Positions 20,052 to 27,435 of a stretch of DNA of 27,435 nucleotides are shown here, piece after piece (position 1 is the stretch's first letter; every line of letters begins with the position of its first letter). The stretch comes from a virus, in the IMG/VR virus record IMGVR_UViG_3300022225_000003, positions 1 to 27,435 of that record; one strand, 5' to 3'. The notes under the pieces are model-generated. The model was not told the DNA's origin. It saw only the letters and a program-made list of their open reading frames with translations, and made no database searches. Both the position numbers and the translations under genes were made by a program.

Positions 20052-21110
20052 ATGTATTATTTCATGACAGCATCAAAAGATGCAACAATATATAAACAAC
20101 AAGAAACCCAAAACTCTGGGTTAGATGAGGTATTAGAAATTTCAAAAACCTACGTGGGTTCGTTGTTAGATATAGCACATACGTTGATTAAATTTGAAAC
20201 GAGTACGGTTGATTCATTGATATCAAATGGTGAGGTGACTGCATCTTCGGTAGAACTTATTCTCCGTGAATGTGAAAGTGATGCGGTTCAAACTGAATAT
20301 TCGGTATACGCACATCCAGTATCACAATCATGGGAAATGGGACTCGGTACTAGATTTGATGATGTTACTGTAAATGGTGTAACGTGGAATCGAAGAAGAA
20401 CCAACACAAACTGGTTATCAGGTAGTTATGCCACGGGAACAACGGGTTCAGCAACAGGTGTTGGTGGAACTTGGTACACGGGTTCAGAGGCAACACAATC
20501 ATTTAATTATCAAACAACGGATATAATGATGGACGTTTCATCATCATTATCAGATTGGATAGAGGGTACAATTCCAAATGAGGGATTTATATTGAAATTA
20601 AGTGCAACTGCTGAAAATAATGTATTGGATTATGGACAACTTAAATTCTTTGGTAAAGAAACGAATACCATATATCAACCTACAATTCGTATAGGGTGGG
20701 ACGATGCAGTATTTGCAACGGGTTCATTGACTGAATTAACGGCAGCTGATATTTCAATTAGATATAAACGATTAAAAACAAGATATAAAACAGGAAGTAC
20801 ACCACGAATTACAGTAATAGGACGTGAAAAATATCCATTAAAAACATATACATCACAATATTCATATACTGATGTAAAATATTTACCAAGCACTAGTTAT
20901 TATCAGATTAAAGATGCAGTAACACAGGAAATACTTATACCATTTAGTGATTACACTAAGATTAGTTGTGATTCAACTGGTAACTATTTCAAGTTGAATT
21001 TAACTAATTGGCCTGTTAATAGGGATTACTACGTTGAGATAAAAATCAATAGAGATGGTGTAATAGAACATTTTACGAATGATGATTTAACATTTACATT
21101 AGAGGAGTAA
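20052..21110 (+). CDS. Virion structural protein with DNRLRE-like N-terminus
   Basis: The 352-residue protein has an N-terminal domain (about 1-205) starting FMTASKDATIYKQ, with SGLDEVLEISK (23-33), beta strands and a late WIEG...NEGFILK pattern. This resembles DNRLRE or carbohydrate-binding jelly-roll modules found in cell-surface and phage structural proteins. The C-terminal part (about 225-352) is beta-rich with many Tyr, Thr and Lys. No enzyme motif is seen. It follows gp6 by 17 bp and is probably a baseplate component, in the place of gp7/gp8-type wedge proteins; homology to these is not visible by eye. Confidence 0.72.
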   Translation: MYYFMTASKDATIYKQQETQNSGLDEVLEISKTYVGSLLDIAHTLIKFETSTVDSLISNGEVTASSVELILRECESDAVQTEYSVYAHPVSQSWEMGLGTRFDDVTVNGVTWNRRRTNTNWLSGSYATGTTGSATGVGGTWYTGSEATQSFNYQTTDIMMDVSSSLSDWIEGTIPNEGFILKLSATAENNVLDYGQLKFFGKETNTIYQPTIRIGWDDAVFATGSLTELTAADISIRYKRLKTRYKTGSTPRITVIGREKYPLKTYTSQYSYTDVKYLPSTSYYQIKDAVTQEILIPFSDYTKISCDSTGNYFKLNLTNWPVNRDYYVEIKINRDGVIEHFTNDDLTFTLEE

Positions 21111-21116
21111 TCAACA

Positions 21117-21686
21117 ATGAATGAAACAGTTAGTATAAAACGAAGTATAACTATTGGTGATGTAAAAGGCCTTGTTGAAAATGCTCGTTATATTGAGGGT
21201 GAACTTAAAAAAACCATTGATGTGAGTATTACCGAGTTAATAAAACCGCGGTCTAAAAAGAAAACTGCACTCGTGTTAAAATCCGCTTATACTGAATTAC
21301 AACGTAAATATGATGAATTATTAAGTAGGGCTGATGAATTGAGTAAACAACAAAATAAATCACAACAAACAATAACTAACTTACAATCATCTACTGAATC
21401 AGCAATTCAAACATCTGATGCGGATAGGAAAAGACGTGAACAGTTAGAATTGGATGTTATAAACAATAACAACAACCGCGTTGACTCTATTAACGAGTTA
21501 AACGAATTAAAAGAACAATTATTACAATCAAAACTTGATACCGTTTCAGCAAAAATAGATAGAGTTAGTAAACGAGATGAGGTGATACCAAACGATAAAG
21601 ACAAAAGTAGTGATACTATAATTACACAAAAGAAATCAATTGTTCCAGATATAGTAAAATGGCCAGTTCGGGGCAGTCTTAAATAA
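21117..21686 (+). CDS. Coiled-coil virion-module protein
   Basis: The 189-residue, strongly helical protein has a long coiled coil from about residue 55 to 150, containing LQRKYDELLSRADELSKQQN and LNELKEQLLQSKLD. The first 50 residues include basic and hydrophobic segments, and the C-terminal 35 residues are hydrophilic, ending VKWPVRGSLK. It is not recognised. It starts 6 bp after the preceding structural gene and ends 8 bp before the next, so it belongs to the operon. A fibre stalk, tape-like connector or assembly chaperone is possible. Confidence 0.7.
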   Translation: MNETVSIKRSITIGDVKGLVENARYIEGELKKTIDVSITELIKPRSKKKTALVLKSAYTELQRKYDELLSRADELSKQQNKSQQTITNLQSSTESAIQTSDADRKRREQLELDVINNNNNRVDSINELNELKEQLLQSKLDTVSAKIDRVSKRDEVIPNDKDKSSDTIITQKKSIVPDIVKWPVRGSLK

Positions 21687-21694
21687 CATTTATA

Positions 21695-23101
21695 ATGGCA
21701 ATATCACGATTTAAAGAAATAATAGATAATAAGGGATATAAAATAACCTTAGCTGATAGGACGATTTTTGAACGAAGTGTTACTAAATCGCCGTTTGGGT
21801 TGGATAGTACATTACCCAATCAACATAATAATACTGATGTTATTGAATTTATGTTATTCGATTCAAACAACAATCAATTACCACAAGGTGATTCGGGTAA
21901 ACTAGTTAGATACGTTTATTTAGATGATGCAAATATTAATGAATATATTACAATATCAACCGTAGATGATAATAGACACATTGATTCAAATCAATATGTA
22001 ATAAATGCAGAAAAATTAATTAAAGACGCGGGATATTCAAATGGGATATTTAACGTACAAATTACTTTATTAAATAGACGTATTGGAACTGATATAACAA
22101 TTGAGGATAAATTATGGATACATGATATATCACCATCACGAACTGAAATACGTGTGATACCTGTAAAGGGTAATACTGATGATACTGTTATAGCTGATTT
22201 ACAAGAGCGATATAATCTTTTTTTAAAAGATGGACAGTTTAGAGATGATACAATGCACTTTGTTCATGAATTCATAGAACAAATTAATTTACACAAAGTA
22301 TTATCTAACATGTTAACATCACGTGGTGATACAATTTCTAGTAAATCATATATTGATATAATTAAAGATGAATTTAAGATTTATGATTTTGATAAATTTC
22401 TTAATGATGTTCGTTCAACATATATAGAAGCTATGATTTACTTTGTATCAAATTGTGATTATAATCCATTATCATTAAATTATGGAAAACCATTACCTGA
22501 TGATGTTAGTGTAGCATTATCAGTAATTGAGATATATGATACAGCCGTGGATATTATTGCATCCGTAGTTGATTCTGTATTACCATATCGTGAAATTATC
22601 AAAGACAGTGTTTTTGTTGAAGAAACCAATGTTAATATTGATGAACTGAAGGAAGTTATTAAGAGTGATAAAATAATTGAACCCCGTGAAATAAAAGAAA
22701 TCATACATAAACGTCCTCCACGTGAGGATGAACTAATACCTGACACATTAGTTACAAAAACATTTTATATGTGGTCTGATAGGGGGTACATTGAATACGT
22801 TAACGAACACAAAAAACCAACCGTGATTAAAGGTGTTGAATATGATGAATTAAATATATCATATATTGGTAAACCTAAATTTACGGGGGATATCCGTGAA
22901 ATTCAAAAAATGAAGATATCGAATAAGATTTGTAATGATCCACGTGCTTCTAATTATGGTGAGGTGGGTGTATGTGAATATAAACAAATAGATATGATTA
23001 CTCATAAATTACCTGAAGATAAAAATATCACGGTATACAAGAAAACAAAGAAAAATAAGAAATTAACGATAGATGGTAAAGTGGGTTTGCGTGTGGAATA
23101 A
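21695..23101 (+). CDS. Virion structural protein, Cys-Asp-Pro motif near C-terminus
   Basis: The 468-residue protein is beta-rich in the N-terminal 165 residues, helical and mixed in the centre (about 175-330), and has a C-terminal section with a motif like Bacteroidota surface-protein repeats: KICNDPRASNYGEVGVCEYK (about 408-427). That parallels the fuller motif in the next gene. No enzyme motif is seen. It lies in the late operon with the coiled-coil protein and precedes a gene with its own late promoter. A tail or baseplate appendage is likely from context, but the exact role is unknown. Confidence 0.7.
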   Translation: MAISRFKEIIDNKGYKITLADRTIFERSVTKSPFGLDSTLPNQHNNTDVIEFMLFDSNNNQLPQGDSGKLVRYVYLDDANINEYITISTVDDNRHIDSNQYVINAEKLIKDAGYSNGIFNVQITLLNRRIGTDITIEDKLWIHDISPSRTEIRVIPVKGNTDDTVIADLQERYNLFLKDGQFRDDTMHFVHEFIEQINLHKVLSNMLTSRGDTISSKSYIDIIKDEFKIYDFDKFLNDVRSTYIEAMIYFVSNCDYNPLSLNYGKPLPDDVSVALSVIEIYDTAVDIIASVVDSVLPYREIIKDSVFVEETNVNIDELKEVIKSDKIIEPREIKEIIHKRPPREDELIPDTLVTKTFYMWSDRGYIEYVNEHKKPTVIKGVEYDELNISYIGKPKFTGDIREIQKMKISNKICNDPRASNYGEVGVCEYKQIDMITHKLPEDKNITVYKKTKKNKKLTIDGKVGLRVE

Positions 23102-23137
23102 CAACTAAAACTACGGGTCAAACAAAAGATAATTAAT

Positions 23138-23147
23138 TATATTTATA
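23138..23147 (+). promoter_or_regulatory. Putative late promoter (TATATTTATA)
   Basis: NATATTTATA-class element ending 21 bp before the ATG of the giant structural gene at 23169. Confidence 0.6.
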
Positions 23148-23168
23148 AAAGATGATAGATTCACTATA

Positions 23169-26100
23169 ATGGCAGAATCAATACAAAATACAACATCACG
23201 TGAAACATTAGGTTCAAAATCGGAAACTGGTTTAAGTACTCGTACAAATACTGAATTGCTCAAACTAACTGTACCAGATAAAGCAATTGAGGTAGATACA
23301 ACAACGGGTGAATCTATTAAAATTATACGAGGTTGTACCGATCCTAAATCATTAAATTATAACCCAAATGCAACTGTCGATGATGGTAGTTGTGCTTATT
23401 TACCACCTACGGATAATATAGTAGTGGTATCGGTAAATAGTACACCTAAAGGTACAACAATTCAAATTGATGGAATAGATACAAATAAAATAACACCATC
23501 TCAATTACGATATACTGATAAAGAATTATTAACACCACGTGTAATAACCGTTATTAGACCAGGCCATATTACACTTACAAAATATAGAATAAGTACTAAA
23601 AGTGTATTTACCGATCTTAAAACAACTACTAAAGTGGTGGATAATCCATCAGTTGAAGTAACCACATTAGAATCCAAACCATCTGTTATATCAGAAAAAA
23701 CTAAAGCACCTATTATATCAGAAAAAACGTTAGAGGGTGAACCCATAACAACACCAATAACACGAACATCTACTACAAAAAGTAGTGGTACGACCTCAAT
23801 ATTAGCTGCGTTAAAAGAGACTGTGCGACAAACTACATCAACTGATACCACATTTGGTACAAAATCAGATGTAAAAGTTGTAACTACAATTGATGAACCA
23901 GTTATGAACTATTTTGAAATTGTATTAGAAAAATATATAAATGGAAGATGGGTTCAACAACCAGTCAAAACATTATCAGATTTAACAGATTCTAATTCAT
24001 CAATTCGTAATCTTTCACTATCATTTGATTCATTTGACTTCAAAGCAATACCAGGGGATGAATCTACAATTGAGGTTCAAATTATTGGTGATGTGTTTAG
24101 TGATGGTGTTGTGAAATATAATACATCTAATGACATTGAGGATTTTGTTATCAATGATACAAATGTTTCATTGAAATTTAAGCGTAATTCATTACGTGAT
24201 ATCCCATGGATCCAATTTAGTAGCACCGCGTTAGAAGATAGTGCACAATTTACTAAATATACGGTAACCACAAAGGGTAAAATAACACCAACCGTACTTG
24301 AAGATGATTTTAGATTAGAGTTAAAAGATGGTGTTACTATTATTAACGTAGAAAGTAGTAAATTAGTAGATACACCACCTGATAATACACCAATTGTATT
24401 GGTTGATAATGATCAATTACAATATAACATATCAGATACTAATCCATTAAAAATACCATATTACTCACAATTCACGGATATAATATCATACCAATTAGGT
24501 AGTACAAAACGAGAAATAGCGAAGTCTGGTTCATTAGTATTGACAAAGGCTGATTTTTCGAATGCAATTGGGAAGTATATATTATTATTGCAACCAAAAT
24601 CTGATACGGGTAAAGTTGGTGACTATAAACGAATTACAATAAATGTAATAAATAAAGATATACAACCTGGTCCTGATATCACACATGTTACATATCCTGC
24701 TAATATTATTGGTGCATCATTTACTGGATATAATCATCCATTCAAAATAAGTTGGCAATCAGTAAACACAAATTATATAAATGTATATGTATCGAGTTAC
24801 GATGCCGAACACATTTTATGCAAATCAACACCACAAGGTACACTTACTCTTAATGTTAAAGACGTATTAACAAGAGCAAAAGTAGTATTAGATCCAGACG
24901 TAGATATTATTACATTTAAACTAATACTTGTACCAATTAATGTTGAGGGTTCTGATAAAACAATCGGTAATCCAGAAGAAATAACTATTGAATTTGATAA
25001 AGGTAATTTAACTTTAGTACGTAGTGAGGTAATCCGAGATATCAGAAACGCGTTTGTTCCTGAATTAGATACAACCGTATTCGATATACAAACTTCAAAA
25101 TATTTAACACATTATACTCATTTCGGTGATGGTGATAATAAATTAATAGCAACATGGGCAACCGATTCTGACACATTTTCTGAATTCATACCCGATAGTA
25201 CTACTGGTGGTTTAGTTAAAACCAAAGAAGTACAATCATTGGTTTTCAAATTATATGAACCACTTGATCGTAGTATTCAAACTAATCAGTTACTATGGGT
25301 ATCTAAATTACAATCTGTACCAATTATTGAACAAATTACTTTAATTGATGAAGTAATTGATACTAGTATATCATTAACACCTAATTTTAATTACGAACTT
25401 GGGGATGATATTGGATATCAGGTAATGGATAGTTTAGTTGCAAGTGGTTCAATATCATCAACCGAATTGGTTAACGAATATATTGGACGTAATGAACTAT
25501 CACTCACCAAATTAAATATAGATTATACATCAGGTTCCAATTATATGTGGACTAATTTTGTAAAATATTCATCAGCAACAGAACGTACCGAGAATTTTTA
25601 TTACAAAATCAAATTATTAGAATTTTATGAGGATAAATTAACCACATTAAAAGCAACACAATCTGCTATTTCATCAATTGCGGTTATAAATGAGTCAAAT
25701 CGAATAAGTGGGAGTATCAAAGCCGTTAAATCTGGATTTGATGATTTTGAATATACTATGTATTCTGTATCTAGTTCATTATCATATCCAGGTGCAGGAC
25801 AAACTTCTATAAGTGCATCTACTCACGATGATACCACTACTTGGTATAATACAATCAAGGCTTCAGCGGTATCATATGATGATACTAATGTAAACGCGTT
25901 GGTGTATAATCTACCTGATCATATTATAAATGATACAAATGGACAAGAGTTCATATTGTTTTTTAATATGATAGGACAACATTTTGATATAATATGGAGT
26001 TATACAAGTGGTATAACGGATTCTAAAAAACTAGTACATAAGTTTGATGCGGGTGTTACGAATGATTTATTATATCATATGTTAGGTTCACTTGGATGGG

Positions 26101-27435
26101 AAGTTGATAGTTCGACTAATTCTCAATTCTTATGGGAATACGCATTTGGTAAACATGAGGACGGAACATCATCATCAATTACAAGTGGAAAACAAAGACA
26201 AACAGAGGTATGGAGGCGTTTAATAAATAACTTACCATATCTGTATAAACATAAAGGTACAAAACGGTCATTATCAGCTGCTATGGCATGTTACGGAATT
26301 CCTAATTCTATGTTAAGTATTATGGAATTCGGTGGAACTGTTGATCCAACTGATAGTACAACTAATACCTTTACATTTGATGATAGAGCTAGTGCAATAA
26401 AATGTGATAATACGGCTTCTATTTTAATCCCATGGAAAACATATAATATAACAAGTGATTTTCCAAATTGTGTTGAGGTACGAGTAAATACAGATGCTAG
26501 ACAGGATCATACATTGATTCAAGCAGAGGGTTGGGATTTAAAGGTAAAAGCTGGTACGGGTTCACTTGCATCGATAGTGTTTAATATCACGGGTAGTAGT
26601 AACCCTATATCAGCATCGACTGGTTATTTTCCATTCTTTAATGATGAATATACACAAATTGCGGTTAATAAATATACAAGTGGTTCTGTTGATATATTTG
26701 ATGTGTATGCTAAAGAGGGGTTCAATGAACGAATCCGTAATGAGGGGTACGCACAAGTAACAGCTAGTACGGGTAACACCACATGGGCATATGGAACTGA
26801 ATTAGAAATGGGAGCTGGTCTTACTGGTAGTATTGATGATTTTAGATTATGGACAACTGCATTAAGTGAGTCTCGTGTAGAGAATCACACATTAATGCCA
26901 GATGCAATTGATGGTAATCATGTAAGTGCATCCACCACAGATTTAATTTTCAGATTAGACTTTGAATATCCAAAAGATAGAGCAGCTGGTGGCGACACAG
27001 CTATAAAAAATGTATCATCGAATCTCGATTATACAGCTAGTTATGCAACTGCTTCTAATTTTACAACTGTTACTACGTATCCGTATCAATATATACCATA
27101 TGAACGGACTGTAACTGCAACAATACCATCAACTGGTATTGGATATAGTAGTAAAATTAGATTTAAAGATCAATCGACTGATAATTATCTGAATTCAAAG
27201 AAAACAGTTACGGTGACAGAAGATGAAACTACTTATGGTTCAAGTAAGTTAGGATTATTCTTTTCACCAATGAAAGAGATTAATTTGGATATTGTTCGTT
27301 CATTGGGTAAATTCAATATTGATGACTATATTGGCAACCCAGCAGATGAATTCAATGACACATACGGTGCATTGGATGAATTACGTGATTATTATTTCAA
27401 TAGATATAATCTAAACATATACGAATACATACAAT
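23169..27435 (+). CDS. Giant virion structural protein (partial, cut by window end)
   Basis: The frame is open from the ATG at 23169 to the window end, giving at least 1,422 residues with no stop. Near the N-terminus GCTDPKSLNYNPNATVDDG (55-73) followed by Ser-Cys matches a motif common in Bacteroidota secreted proteins. A Thr/Ser/Lys-rich low-complexity region follows (about 120-230), then several beta-rich domains. A concanavalin/laminin G-like fold lies near residues 1060-1260, with GSIDDFRLWTTALSESRV around 1220. Near the end, EINLDIVRSLGKFNIDDYIG recalls large baseplate wedge proteins of T4-like phages. It is probably a gp7-like wedge or adhesin-bearing baseplate protein. Confidence 0.8.
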   Translation, partial: MAESIQNTTSRETLGSKSETGLSTRTNTELLKLTVPDKAIEVDTTTGESIKIIRGCTDPKSLNYNPNATVDDGSCAYLPPTDNIVVVSVNSTPKGTTIQIDGIDTNKITPSQLRYTDKELLTPRVITVIRPGHITLTKYRISTKSVFTDLKTTTKVVDNPSVEVTTLESKPSVISEKTKAPIISEKTLEGEPITTPITRTSTTKSSGTTSILAALKETVRQTTSTDTTFGTKSDVKVVTTIDEPVMNYFEIVLEKYINGRWVQQPVKTLSDLTDSNSSIRNLSLSFDSFDFKAIPGDESTIEVQIIGDVFSDGVVKYNTSNDIEDFVINDTNVSLKFKRNSLRDIPWIQFSSTALEDSAQFTKYTVTTKGKITPTVLEDDFRLELKDGVTIINVESSKLVDTPPDNTPIVLVDNDQLQYNISDTNPLKIPYYSQFTDIISYQLGSTKREIAKSGSLVLTKADFSNAIGKYILLLQPKSDTGKVGDYKRITINVINKDIQPGPDITHVTYPANIIGASFTGYNHPFKISWQSVNTNYINVYVSSYDAEHILCKSTPQGTLTLNVKDVLTRAKVVLDPDVDIITFKLILVPINVEGSDKTIGNPEEITIEFDKGNLTLVRSEVIRDIRNAFVPELDTTVFDIQTSKYLTHYTHFGDGDNKLIATWATDSDTFSEFIPDSTTGGLVKTKEVQSLVFKLYEPLDRSIQTNQLLWVSKLQSVPIIEQITLIDEVIDTSISLTPNFNYELGDDIGYQVMDSLVASGSISSTELVNEYIGRNELSLTKLNIDYTSGSNYMWTNFVKYSSATERTENFYYKIKLLEFYEDKLTTLKATQSAISSIAVINESNRISGSIKAVKSGFDDFEYTMYSVSSSLSYPGAGQTSISASTHDDTTTWYNTIKASAVSYDDTNVNALVYNLPDHIINDTNGQEFILFFNMIGQHFDIIWSYTSGITDSKKLVHKFDAGVTNDLLYHMLGSLGWEVDSSTNSQFLWEYAFGKHEDGTSSSITSGKQRQTEVWRRLINNLPYLYKHKGTKRSLSAAMACYGIPNSMLSIMEFGGTVDPTDSTTNTFTFDDRASAIKCDNTASILIPWKTYNITSDFPNCVEVRVNTDARQDHTLIQAEGWDLKVKAGTGSLASIVFNITGSSNPISASTGYFPFFNDEYTQIAVNKYTSGSVDIFDVYAKEGFNERIRNEGYAQVTASTGNTTWAYGTELEMGAGLTGSIDDFRLWTTALSESRVENHTLMPDAIDGNHVSASTTDLIFRLDFEYPKDRAAGGDTAIKNVSSNLDYTASYATASNFTTVTTYPYQYIPYERTVTATIPSTGIGYSSKIRFKDQSTDNYLNSKKTVTVTEDETTYGSSKLGLFFSPMKEINLDIVRSLGKFNIDDYIGNPADEFNDTYGALDELRDYYFNRYNLNIYEYIQ

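Overview
The window is part of the genome of a large T4-like contractile-tailed phage whose host is most likely a member of the Bacteroidota (Flavobacteria-like). The phage assignment rests on a gp55-type late sigma factor, a gp25 baseplate wedge protein, a gp6/gpJ-like baseplate wedge protein, a PhoH ATPase, a UvsW-like helicase, an Hsp20, a peptide deformylase, several homing endonucleases and a tRNA cluster. The host inference rests on six promoters with the Bacteroidota -7 element (TAnnTTTG-like), A-rich leaders with few Shine-Dalgarno sequences, and a Cys-x-Asp-Pro...Asn-Tyr...Asp-Gly-Ser-Cys motif in a virion protein, as in many Bacteroidota secreted proteins. Every convincing gene is on the + strand and the DNA is AT-rich.

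Layout. 1-2.7 kb: a small gene, then tRNAs (Met-type CAT twice, Leu TAA, Arg TCT, Gly GCC, Cys GCA) and a tRNA fragment, interrupted by an HNH and a GIY-YIG homing endonuclease gene. 2.9-4.6 kb: about 1.7 kb with no credible ORF, packed with hairpins (UUCG and GNRA tetraloops, nested stems, long-range pairings) and holding two odd tRNAs (TGA and TAG anticodons). It ends in a strong terminator and is a candidate giant structured RNA. 4.6-12.3 kb: small unknown genes, PhoH, a degenerate metallopeptidase-like protein, Hsp20, a multi-pass coiled-coil membrane protein, the helicase, a truncated HNH gene and a HAD nucleotidase. 12.4-14.6 kb: deformylase, membrane-targeted lysozyme-like protein, small membrane protein, late sigma factor. 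14.7 kb to the end: virion and baseplate module (spike/hub-like protein, gp25, gp6, further structural proteins, and a very large protein cut by the window edge), with a decayed GIY-YIG/NUMOD1 gene just before gp25.

Regulation can be read from the sequence. One promoter class is TTAGGA followed, at exactly 24 bp start to start, by TATCTTTG-like -7 elements (six copies). It precedes the structured RNA/tRNA block, a small-gene operon, the metallopeptidase-like gene, the helicase operon and the deformylase. A second class, NATATTTATA (eight copies), lies mostly 20-35 bp before the start codons of late-type genes, including the virion operons, and is a candidate target of the gp55-like sigma.

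The most unusual element is a kissing-loop RNA leader found twice, upstream of two unrelated homing endonuclease families (GIY-YIG at 1637, HNH remnant at 11503). The two copies share architecture and show compensatory changes in all three helices examined. In both, a NATATTTATA promoter overlaps the 5' strand of the first hairpin. This suggests a timing switch in which late transcripts lack part of the fold, analogous to the control known for T4 I-TevI.
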